DNA from: Actinomadura rifamycini DSM 43936
GTDB taxonomy: Bacteria > Actinomycetota > Actinomycetes > Streptosporangiales > Streptosporangiaceae
Assembly: GCF_000425065.1 (NCBI RefSeq)
Contig: NZ_AULB01000027.1
Coordinates: 1-64,000 of the forward strand
Reading direction: 5' to 3'
Length of the DNA: 64,000 nucleotides
Under the pieces are notes generated by a model that was not told the DNA's origin, searched no databases, and saw only the letters and a list, made by a program, of their open reading frames with translations. Positions 57,468 through 64,000 of the stretch are shown one piece after another (positions within the stretch are counted from its first letter, which is position 1; every line of letters starts with the position of its first letter). The translations under genes and the position numbers were made by a program.

Positions 57468-58100
57468 ATGACGGACCTGAGGCATCCGATCTTCGCCCGG
57501 CTCTACCCGCGGATCGCCGCCGCGTCCGCGAAGGCGGGCGTGGACGCGCACCGCGCGGAGCTGCTCGCCGGCGCGTCCGGACGCGTCCTGGAGGTCGGCG
57601 CCGGCCACGGGGCCAACTTCCCGCACTACCCGCCGGAGGTCACCGAGGTCGTCGCGGTGGAGCCGGAGCCGCGGCTGCGCCGCGGCGCGATCGCCGCGGC
57701 CGCCCGCGCGCCCGTCCCCGTCTCGGTGCGCCCCGGACGCGCCGAGGACCTCGGGCTGGACGCCGCCTCGTTCGACGTCGTCGTGGTGTCGCTGGTGCTG
57801 TGCTCGGTGCGCGACCCGCTGCGCGCGCTCGCCGAGATCAGGCGGGTCCTGAAACCGGGCGGCGAGCTGCGCTACTACGAGCACGTCCGGGGGAGCACGC
57901 CGCGCCAGGTGCGCTTCCAGCGGTGCGCCGACCTGGTGTGGCCGTTCCTGGCGGGGGGCTGCCGGCTGGCCCGGCCCACCGACGCGCTCATCCCGCGCCT
58001 CGGGTTCACCGTCCGCGCCGAGCGCCGGTTCGCGTTCCCCGACTCCGGTCCGCCCAACCCGGCGTCCCCGCACGTCCTGGGCGTGGCCGTCCGGGACTGA
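57468..58100 (+). CDS. Class I SAM-dependent methyltransferase (METTL7/UbiE-like)
   Basis: 210 aa. SAM motif I is VLEVGAGHGANFPHYP (about 40-55), motif II VVAVEPEPRLR, and motif IV SFDVVVVSLVLCSVRDPLRALAEIRRVLKPGGELRYYEHVRG. The C-terminal half (RCADLVWPFLAGGCRLARPTDALIPRLGF) follows the METTL7-like pattern of thiol or lipid methyltransferases. Substrate unknown. No membrane anchor, unlike mammalian METTL7. Monocistronic. Confidence 0.88.
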   Translation: MTDLRHPIFARLYPRIAAASAKAGVDAHRAELLAGASGRVLEVGAGHGANFPHYPPEVTEVVAVEPEPRLRRGAIAAAARAPVPVSVRPGRAEDLGLDAASFDVVVVSLVLCSVRDPLRALAEIRRVLKPGGELRYYEHVRGSTPRQVRFQRCADLVWPFLAGGCRLARPTDALIPRLGFTVRAERRFAFPDSGPPNPASPHVLGVAVRD

Positions 58101-58181
58101 GGACGCCGCGCCCACGACGTGCGCGCCCGCTCCCGGACGGCGTCCCGCATAAGGTCGACGCTCCCGGGAAGATCGCCGGGC

Positions 58182-59645
58182 ATGACCGCATCGGACAGCG
58201 ACGGCCCGGCTCCGGAGGAGTCGCCGCCCGGCCACGCCCCCTCCCACTCGGCCGCGACCGCCGCGCTCCTCGCGGGCGCGGCGGCCCTCGGCGGCTTCCT
58301 GTTCGGCTACGACTCCTCGGTGATCAACGGCGCGGTCGGCGCGATCGAGGACGAGTTCGGCCTCAGCGACTTCTCGGTCGGCTTCGTGGTGTCGTCGGCG
58401 CTGCTCGGCTGCGCCGTCGGCGCCTGGTTCGCGGGCCCGCTCGCCGACCGGCTCGGCCGCGTCCGCGTCATGCTGATCGCCGCCGTCCTGTTCGTGGTCA
58501 GCTCGCTCGGCTCCGCGCTGGCGTTCAGCGCGGCCGACCTGACGTTCTGGCGGGTCGTCGGCGGCCTCGCGATCGGCGCGGCGTCGGTCATCGCCCCCGC
58601 CTACATCGCCGAGATCGCGCCCGCCGAGCTGCGCGGGCGGCTCGGCTCGCTCCAGCAGATGGCGATCGTCCTCGGCATCTTCGCCGCGCTGGTCGTCGAC
58701 TACGTCATCGCGGAGGTCTCCGACGGCGGCGCGAGCGGCGACTTCCCGTGGGGCGGGACGGCCTGGCGGTGGATGTTCGCCAGCGCGATCGTGCCCGCCG
58801 TCGTCTACGGGGTGATCGCGACGACCATCCCGGAGTCGCCGCGGTACCTGGTGAAGCGGCACGAGACGGCGCGGGCCCGGGACGTCCTGGCGAAGCTGAT
58901 GAGGCCGAGCGAGGTGGACGCCAAGATCCGGCAGATCGCCCGGTCGATCAGCGCCGACCGGCCGGTGCGCCTGCGGGACCTGCGCGGGCGCACGTTCGGG
59001 CTGCTGGCGGTCGTGTGGGTCGGCATCCTGCTGTCGGTGTTCCAGCAGTTCGTCGGCATCAACGTGATCTTCTACTACTCGTCGTCGCTGTGGCAGGCCG
59101 TCGGCTACAACGAGAGCGACGCCATGTTCACCTCGGTGATCAACTCGGTGGTCAACGTGCTGTTCACGCTGGTGGCGATCGCGCTGATCGACCGGGTCGG
59201 GCGGCGGCCGCTGCTGCTGGGCGGCGCCGCCGGGATGACGCTGTCGCTCGGCACGCTGGCCGTCTGCTTCTCCACCGCGACCGTGGTGGACGGGGAGCCC
59301 GCGCTGGGCGACGTCGCCGGCCCGATCGCGCTGGTCGCCGCCAACGTGTTCGTCGCCTCGTTCGCCGCGACGTGGGGCCCGGTCGTGTGGGTGATGCTCG
59401 GCGAGATGTTCAACAACTTCATCCGCGCGGCCGCCCTCGCCGTCGCGACCGCGTCGCAGTGGATCGCGAACTGGATCATCACGACGACGTTCCCCGAGCT
59501 GTCGAGCGTGTCGCTCGTCCTCGCGTACGGCCTGTACACGCTGTTCGCCGCCCTCGCGTTCCTGTTCACGTGGCGGGTCGTCCCGGAGACCAAGGGCCGG
59601 GAGCTGGAGGACATGGACAAGCTCACCATGCGGGCCCGCGCGTGA
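58182..59645 (+). CDS. MFS sugar porter (XylE/GlcP type)
   Basis: 487 aa, 12 membrane helices. Sugar-porter signatures are complete: GYDSSVINGAVGAI in helix 1, DRLGRVRVM (loop 2-3), PESPRYLVKRH (end of N domain), FQQFVGINVIFYYSSSLW in helix 7, DRVGRRPLLL (loop 8-9) and PETKGRELEDMD after helix 12. It is a proton symporter for a hexose or pentose, probably. ATG 58182 is preferred, with GGGAAG upstream and a TAAGGT -10-like element at 58150-58155. The N-terminal ~25 residues are cytoplasmic and disordered. Confidence 0.92.
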   Translation: MTASDSDGPAPEESPPGHAPSHSAATAALLAGAAALGGFLFGYDSSVINGAVGAIEDEFGLSDFSVGFVVSSALLGCAVGAWFAGPLADRLGRVRVMLIAAVLFVVSSLGSALAFSAADLTFWRVVGGLAIGAASVIAPAYIAEIAPAELRGRLGSLQQMAIVLGIFAALVVDYVIAEVSDGGASGDFPWGGTAWRWMFASAIVPAVVYGVIATTIPESPRYLVKRHETARARDVLAKLMRPSEVDAKIRQIARSISADRPVRLRDLRGRTFGLLAVVWVGILLSVFQQFVGINVIFYYSSSLWQAVGYNESDAMFTSVINSVVNVLFTLVAIALIDRVGRRPLLLGGAAGMTLSLGTLAVCFSTATVVDGEPALGDVAGPIALVAANVFVASFAATWGPVVWVMLGEMFNNFIRAAALAVATASQWIANWIITTTFPELSSVSLVLAYGLYTLFAALAFLFTWRVVPETKGRELEDMDKLTMRARA

Positions 59646-59657
59646 GCGCCCCCGTCC

Positions 59658-59663
59658 TATACC
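59658..59663 (+). promoter_or_regulatory. -10-like element (TATACC) upstream of thrS leader
   Basis: TATACC lies 8 nt before the leader-peptide ATG and 13 nt after the sugar-porter stop. The leader transcript would be almost leaderless. A -35 is not recognisable. Confidence 0.35.
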
Positions 59664-59671
59664 CTGGAGGC

Positions 59672-59746
59672 ATGCGAGCCGTGAGCGGGAACGTCTTCGA
59701 GACGACGACGCCGGGTCACCCCCGGCGCCACGGCCGCATGTCCTGA
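59672..59746 (+). CDS. Threonine-rich leader peptide of thrS
   Basis: 24-codon ORF, below the usual gene-finder cutoff. Codons 11-13 are three consecutive ACG (Thr) in FETTTPGH (59702-59710). GGAGG abuts the ATG with only 1 nt spacing, so initiation is probably leaderless. The stop TGA (59744-59746) is 8 nt before a 17-bp terminator-like hairpin, and the next gene is threonyl-tRNA synthetase. Three Thr codons in a row at the base of a competing hairpin is the hallmark of an attenuation leader. Ribosomes starved of charged tRNA-Thr would stall here. Confidence 0.7.
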   Translation: MRAVSGNVFETTTPGHPRRHGRMS

Positions 59747-59797
59747 CATTGCACGCGGTGAGGCCCCGGGAGCGATCCCGGGGCCTCACCGCTTTCC
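59702..59797 (+). promoter_or_regulatory. Threonine attenuator (mutually exclusive hairpins) controlling thrS
   Basis: Three pairings compete. Segments 1:2: CGCCGGG (59709-59715) with CCCGGCG (59721-59727), a 7-bp stem with loop TCACC, beginning within the third Thr codon. Segments 2:3: CCCGGCGCC (59721-59729) with GGCCCCGGG (59762-59770), 8 of 9 pairs. Segments 3:4: a perfect 17-bp stem, 59755-59771 with 59776-59792, capped by the GNRA loop GCGA and followed by TTTCC. A ribosome stalled on the Thr codons would cover segment 1, freeing 2 to trap 3 and preventing terminator 3:4. Confidence 0.65.
59755..59797 (+). terminator. Attenuator terminator hairpin (17-bp stem, GCGA loop)
   Basis: GCGGTGAGGCCCCGGGA pairs exactly with its complement ending at 59792; the loop is GCGA. 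Only three T residues follow, weak by E. coli standards but common for actinobacterial terminators. It lies between the leader-peptide stop and thrS. Confidence 0.75.
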
Positions 59798-59937
59798 GGG
59801 ATCGCGCCGGAGCCCGCCCCCGGACGAAGGAGGCAGGCGAATGGACGAGCCGAAGGGGCGGGATGCGTCCGGCGGAGTTCCCGACTCGATAGCATCGGAA
59901 CCCGCCGATCCCGAACCGCCATCGCGAGGAGTATCCG

Positions 59938-61919
59938 TGTCCACCGTGTCTGAGCTGCGCATCACCCTCGACGGGAGCGAACGGGTGGTACCCGCCGGCT
60001 CGACCGCCGGGCAGGCCCTCGACGCCGACGGCCGCACCGTCGTCGCCGCGCGGGTGAACGGCGAGCTGCGCGACCTCGCCGGCGAGCTGCGCGACGGCGA
60101 CCGCGTCGAGCCCGTGGAGATCGGCTCCGACGACGGGCGCGCCATCATGCGGCACTCCGCCGCGCACGTCATGGCGCAGGCCGTCCAGGAGCTGTTCCCC
60201 GAGGCGAAGCTCGGCATCGGCCCGCCCGTCGAGAACGGCTTCTACTACGACTTCGACGTCGCCGAGCCGTTCACCCCCGAGGACCTCAAGCGCATCGAGA
60301 AGAAGATGCGCGAGATCGTCAAGCAGGGGCAGCGGTTCGCCCGGCGCCCGGTGTCCGACGACGACGCCCGCGCCGAGCTGGCCGCCGAGCCCTACAAGCT
60401 CGAGCTGATCGGCCTCAAGGGCGGCGGCGCCGAGGACGCGGCCGAGGGCGCGGCCGTCGAGGTCGGCGCGGGCGAGCTCACCATCTACGACAACCTCGAC
60501 GCCAAGTCCGGCGAGCCGCGCTGGAAGGACCTGTGCCGCGGCCCGCACCTGCCGAGCACCCGCGTCATCCCGGCGTTCAAGCTGATGCGCTCCGGCGGCG
60601 CCTACTGGCGCGGCAGCGAGAAGAACCCGCAGCTCCAGCGCATCTACGGCACCGCGTGGGAGTCCCGCGAGAAGCAGGACGAGTACCTGAAGTTCCTCGA
60701 GGAGGCCGAGAAGCGCGACCACCGCAGGCTCGGCGCGGAACTCGACCTGTTCTCCTTCCCGCCGGAGCTCGGCAGCGGGCTGCCCGTCTTCCATCCCAAG
60801 GGCGGAATCATCCGCAAGGAGATGGAGGACTACATGCGGCGGCGGCAGCACGAGGCGGGCTACGAGTTCGTCAACACCCCGCACATCACCAAGTCGTCGC
60901 TGTTCGAGATCTCCGGCCACCTGCCGTACTACGGCGACGACATGTTCCCGCCCTTCGAGGTGGACGAGGTCGAGTACCGGGTCAAGCCGATGAACTGCCC
61001 GATGCACAACCTCATCTTCCGGTCGCGCGGACGGTCCTACCGCGAGCTGCCGCTGCGCCTGTGCGAGTTCGGCTCGGTCTACCGGTACGAGAAGTCCGGG
61101 GTGGTGCACGGCCTCACCCGCGTGCGCGGCATGACCCAGGACGACGCCCACATCTACACCACCAAGGAGGAGATGGGCGACGAGATCAAGTCGCTGCTGG
61201 ACTTCGTGCTCAGCGTGCTGCGCGACTTCGGTCTCTCGGAGTTCTACCTGGAGCTGTCCACCAAGGACGACTCCGACAAGTTCATCGGCGAGGACGCCGA
61301 GTGGGCGGAGGCCACCGAGGCGCTGCGGCAGGCGGCCGGGGAGTCCGGCCTCGACCTGGTCGACGACCCGGGCGGCGCGGCGTTCTACGGGCCGAAGATC
61401 TCGGTGCAGGCCAAGGACGCCATCGGCCGGACCTGGCAGCTGTCGACCATCCAGCTCGACTTCAACCAGCCGAAGCGGTTCGGGCTGGAGTACCAGGCGT
61501 CCGACGGCACCCGCCGGCAGCCGGTGATGATCCACCGGGCGCTGTTCGGCTCCATCGAGCGGTTCCTGGGCGTGCTCGTCGAGCACTACGCGGGCGCGAT
61601 GCCGCCGTGGCTGGCGCCCGTCCAGGTCGTCGGGATCCCGATCGGCGACGCGCACGTCCCGCACCTGGAGAAGGTCGCCGGGGCGCTGCGCGAGCGGGGG
61701 ATCCGGGTGGAGGTCGACACCTCCTCCGACCGCATGCAGAAGAAGATCCGCAACGCGCAGAAGCAGAAGATCCCCTACATGCTGCTGGCGGGCGACGACG
61801 ACGTCGCCAAGGACGCGGTGTCGTTCCGCTACCGCAGCGGGGAGCAGAAGAACGCCGTGCCGATCGGCGAGGCGGTCGAGGAGATCGCCAAGGCCGTCGA
61901 GGCCCGCGTGCAGATCTGA
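59938..61919 (+). CDS. thrS: Threonyl-tRNA synthetase
   Basis: 660 aa, standard length. TGS domain (about 4-63), editing-like tRNA-SAD domain with HxxxH (His73, His77) and CRGPHLPS, class II catalytic core with VKPMNCPMHN (zinc Cys), the motif 2 region LRLCEFGSVYRYEKSGVVHGLTRVRGMTQDDAH and motif 3 in PVMIHRALFGSIERF, then the anticodon-binding domain. GTG 59938 is chosen: AGGAG lies 7 nt upstream, and the in-frame extension from ATG 59841 has A/T at 12 of 32 codon third positions, unlike any real gene here. However, AAGGAGG before 59841 is excellent, so a longer isoform cannot be excluded. Probably controlled by the Thr attenuator upstream. Confidence 0.96.
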
Positions 61920-61923
61920 GTCC

Positions 61924-61963
61924 GTCCCGGGGGCGCGCCGGCCGTGCCCGCGGCCCCCGGGAC
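61924..61963. terminator. Hairpin terminator between convergent thrS and propeller gene
   Basis: GTCCCGGGGGC (61924-61934) and its exact complement (61953-61963) form an 11-bp stem with an 18-nt GC-rich loop, 5 nt after the thrS stop and 11 nt from the convergent gene's stop. Usable in both directions. Confidence 0.6.
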
Positions 61964-61974
61964 GTTCCGGCCGG

Positions 61975-63114
61975 TCAGTCCTTGGCGAGGACGAGCGGCT
62001 TGCCGTCCCGGACGCCCACGGCCATCACCGTGCGCGTGCCGGGCACGTGCGCGAGATCGAGCAGCCGTCCGCCCGGGCCGGCGGCGACCGGTTCCCGGAC
62101 CCAGGCCCCGCCGGAGTAGCGCAGCAGCCCGACCTCGTCCGCGGTGCTCCGCGGCGCGGCGATCGTGTACAGGCCGCCCGCTCCGTCCTCGACCAGCGGT
62201 CCGCCGAGGGAGAACCGGTCCGCCTCCGGCACCGGCACCTCCCGCCAGGCGGTCCCGTTCCAGTGGTAGGAGCGGGCCTCGGCGGGGCCGCCGCCGTCCC
62301 GGCCGCGGCCGGTGACCCACACGTCGTCGGCCGCGCGGGCGAGGACGGCCTCGAGCGCGGAGCCCTCGCCCGTGAGCCGCGGAGGCGTCATGTCCCGCCA
62401 CGTGGAGCCGTCGTAGTGTGCCGCGAACGCCTCGTCGCCGTACTCGGAGTCGGTGCCCACGGCCCACACGTCGTCGTGGGCGCGCGCCTCGATGTCCGCG
62501 ATCCTGGTGGAGCCGGGGTCGTGCGGCTCCCACCCCTGCCCGGACCACCGGTACACCGACACCCGGCCGTGCGCCGTGTCGGCCCGCCCGGCGACCCAGG
62601 CGCCCGCCGCGTCCCCGTCGATGTCCTCGAGGCACGCGAGGCCGTCCGGCGCCGGCAGCTCGCTCCATCCGTTCCCGCCGTCGTGGGCGACATAGGCGGT
62701 TCCGCATCCGGACCCGTCGGGCCGGTCCCGCCTCCCCGCGGCCCACGCATCGGTGGCGGAGACCGCGTCCACCTCCAAGATCTGTCCCGAGCCCGGCATT
62801 CCGGGCGTGCCGATCCATGACCACGAGCTGCCGTTCCCGCTCTGCAGCACGGGATTCTGGTGGACGTGCGTGGCGCAGTACACCCCGGGGCAAGGGTAGG
62901 AGGTGTAGGAGAGGCGCCATTGGTATCCGCCGACCAAGACCGCATCGGGCGCGGCGGCCGCGATCGTGTTCAGGCCGCTGGTGCCGAGGGCGAACGGGGC
63001 CGGACGTTCGCTCCATCCGGTGTCGGCGTGCGCGGTGGTCGAGGGTGCGGCGAGCGTGATCGCCAGGGCGGCGGCGAGGACGGCGGGCGCGTGCGCGGTT
63101 CGTGTGATCTTCAC
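61975..63114 (-). CDS. Secreted beta-propeller-like protein
   Basis: 379 aa. Sec signal peptide: MKITRTAHAPAV, then a hydrophobic Ala/Leu core and cleavage near STTAHA-DT (~31). The mature part has repeating units built on D-(A/V)-W-(A/V)-x-G, e.g. DAVSATDAWAAGRR, DVWAVGTDS and DDVWVTGRG, each followed by a W-containing strand, consistent with a six- or seven-bladed beta-propeller. Two Cys in YPCPGVYC and others may form disulphides. No enzymatic motif; binding role or unknown. Divergent from a TetR gene. Confidence 0.8.
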   Translation of the reverse strand: MKITRTAHAPAVLAAALAITLAAPSTTAHADTGWSERPAPFALGTSGLNTIAAAAPDAVLVGGYQWRLSYTSYPCPGVYCATHVHQNPVLQSGNGSSWSWIGTPGMPGSGQILEVDAVSATDAWAAGRRDRPDGSGCGTAYVAHDGGNGWSELPAPDGLACLEDIDGDAAGAWVAGRADTAHGRVSVYRWSGQGWEPHDPGSTRIADIEARAHDDVWAVGTDSEYGDEAFAAHYDGSTWRDMTPPRLTGEGSALEAVLARAADDVWVTGRGRDGGGPAEARSYHWNGTAWREVPVPEADRFSLGGPLVEDGAGGLYTIAAPRSTADEVGLLRYSGGAWVREPVAAGPGGRLLDLAHVPGTRTVMAVGVRDGKPLVLAKD

Positions 63115-63197
63115 GACACGAGGATGCGCCGGGCGGCGCGTCCCGATCTTGTCCCGCGCGTGACAACAAGCGGGTGCGGCGCGTGCCCCGGTCTGGA

Positions 63198-63203
63198 CAG
63201 AAT
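63198..63203 (+). promoter_or_regulatory. -10-like element (CAGAAT) for TetR gene
   Basis: CAGAAT, 6 nt, then ATG 63210. It parallels CATAAT at 24558 and suggests a leaderless mRNA. Confidence 0.35.
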
Positions 63204-63209
63204 CACCGC

Positions 63210-63794
63210 ATGCGTCAACGTGGTCTCCCGCGGGAGCGGCTGCTCGACGCGGCCCGCGCGGTCGTGGCGGACGGCGACTGGGAGGACCTGCGGATCGCCC
63301 CGGTCGCCCGCGCGGCCGGCGTCAGCAGGCAGACCGCCTACAACGAGTTCGGGTCCCGGCTGGGACTGGCGCGGGCGCTCGTCGAACGGGAGCTCGACGG
63401 GTTCGTCGGCGGCGTCCAGGAGCGGATGGAACGGCACGTGGACGACGTCCCGGCGGCGGTGGAGGCGGCCGTCCTGCACGCCCTCGCGGAGGCGGGCCGC
63501 CGACCGCTGCTGCGCGCCGTCCTCGGCGCGGGCCGCACCCGCGACGACGACCTGCTCGGCCTGGCGACCCGGGGGACCGACCTGCTGCTGCGGCGGCTGG
63601 TCGGGGCGTTCCGCGCCTACGCCGACGCGGTGTGGCCCGCGATCCCGGACGAGGCGAAGAACCTGCTGGTGGAGTCGCTGATGCGGCTCACGGTCAGCCA
63701 CGCGGTCGCGCCGCTGCACGCGCCCGGCGAGGTCGCGAGGGGAATGGCCGAGCTGACCCGGCGCCTGCTGGCGCCGCCGCCGGACGGGCCGTGA
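63210..63794 (+). CDS. TetR-family transcriptional regulator
   Basis: 194 aa. The helix-turn-helix (RERLLDAARAVVADGDWEDLRIAPVARAAGVSRQTAYNEFGSRLGLARAL, about 7-56) is TetR-type with the QTAYNEF recognition helix. The C-terminal domain is helical (VESLMRLTVSHAVAPL) and unassigned. Its target may be the divergent secreted-protein gene or itself; the 95-bp gap shows no strong palindrome that I could find. An in-frame start at 63174 would add 12 residues and lacks promoter support. Confidence 0.88.
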   Translation: MRQRGLPRERLLDAARAVVADGDWEDLRIAPVARAAGVSRQTAYNEFGSRLGLARALVERELDGFVGGVQERMERHVDDVPAAVEAAVLHALAEAGRRPLLRAVLGAGRTRDDDLLGLATRGTDLLLRRLVGAFRAYADAVWPAIPDEAKNLLVESLMRLTVSHAVAPLHAPGEVARGMAELTRRLLAPPPDGP

Positions 63795-63858
63795 GCGGCC
63801 GCCCGAATTGGTAGCCTTCACGCTCGTCGTGCGGGAGCGGAGAGAGGGCTTAACGCGG

Positions 63859-64000
63859 ATGAAGACCGGGAGGCCGGTGCGAAGCGGCCGGTCGATCTGG
63901 GGACGCGTCGCCGGATACGGCGGCGCGGTCCTGCTCGTCGCGGCGGCCGTCGCGGTGCTGCTCGTCCCCCTGCTGGAGGACGACGGCGGCGCCGACCCCG
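63859..64000 (+). CDS. Membrane protein, N-terminal fragment (runs off window)
   Basis: At least 47 residues: a basic N-terminus (MKTGRPVRSGRSIWGRVAGYG), then one hydrophobic helix (GAVLLVAAAVAVLLVPLL, about 22-39) and an acidic stretch (EDDGGADP) beginning the extracytoplasmic part. Single-pass type II anchor or uncleaved signal; the family cannot be told from this fragment. TAGCCT (63812-63817) could be its -10, giving a ~35-nt leader. Confidence 0.6.
   Translation, partial: MKTGRPVRSGRSIWGRVAGYGGAVLLVAAAVAVLLVPLLEDDGGADP

Noticed and set aside
59747..59937. T-box riboswitch upstream of thrS
   Set aside because: No T-box consensus (TGGNACCGCG-like) or specifier-loop architecture was found. 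The Thr codon run and competing hairpins indicate ribosome-mediated attenuation instead.
57336..61664. A 1,442-codon open frame on the minus strand opposite thrS, the sugar porter and the methyltransferase
   Set aside because: It is a mirror of the plus-strand genes produced by >70% GC. It crosses several real genes, has low-complexity Arg/Gly/Pro content and no conserved motif.

Overview
This 64 kb window is a chromosomal segment of a very GC-rich Gram-positive actinomycete. The evidence is almost universal G/C at codon third positions, many GTG starts, frequent ATGA/GTGA stop-start overlaps, and many genes whose start codon lies 6-8 nt after a TAnnnT-type -10 element, which is typical of leaderless actinobacterial transcripts. 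The 5S rRNA tail, the DUF574 methyltransferase and a conservon-type P450 suggest the Streptosporangiales/Thermomonosporaceae (Actinomadura-like). That placement is an inference. No insertion sequence, integrase, tRNA or CRISPR array was seen.

Layout. 1-105: the 3' end of a 5S rRNA and its terminator, so an rrn operon ends here. 0.4-17.5 kb: single genes and short operons (SAM methyltransferase, two P450s, a MurA paralogue with Asp in place of the fosfomycin-target Cys, an FAD monooxygenase coupled to an Aquifex-type aconitase, a PLP decarboxylase, a PPOX flavoenzyme, an MBL hydrolase and an M20 peptidase). 17.7-23.5 kb: a complete five-gene peptide-type ABC importer. 23.5-30.6 kb: a spermidine-synthase-like protein, a PP2C/anti-sigma fusion, an acyl-CoA dehydrogenase/TetR divergon and a DUF4253 protein. 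30.7-36.4 kb: an ABC/FtsX exporter with two paralogous 57-residue membrane proteins, divergent from a NarL-type two-component system, with a perfect 12+12 inverted repeat between them. 36.4-40.9 kb: a Nudix hydrolase, a secreted Ntn acylase and a secreted esterase.

40.9-49.2 kb holds a kynurenine/3-hydroxyanthranilate catabolic cluster: an arylformamidase-like hydrolase, a LysR regulator, then a tightly coupled operon for semialdehyde dehydrogenase, oxopentenoate hydratase, oxalocrotonate decarboxylase, aminomuconate deaminase, 3-hydroxyanthranilate dioxygenase, ACMS decarboxylase and kynureninase. A shared 39-bp element (26/39 identical) precedes both transcription units and is the likely LysR operator. 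49.2-55.3 kb: an MFS/ROK divergon and a second acyl-CoA dehydrogenase-TetR / SDR-quinone reductase divergon, each with a palindromic operator. 55.3-59.6 kb: a DesK/NarL two-component system, a methyltransferase and a sugar porter.

The most notable element lies at 59.67-59.80 kb, upstream of thrS. A 24-codon leader ORF carries three consecutive Thr codons, followed by three mutually exclusive pairings ending in a 17-bp GNRA-capped hairpin. This is the architecture of a threonine-responsive ribosome-mediated attenuator. The window ends with a secreted beta-propeller-like protein, a TetR regulator and the start of a membrane protein.
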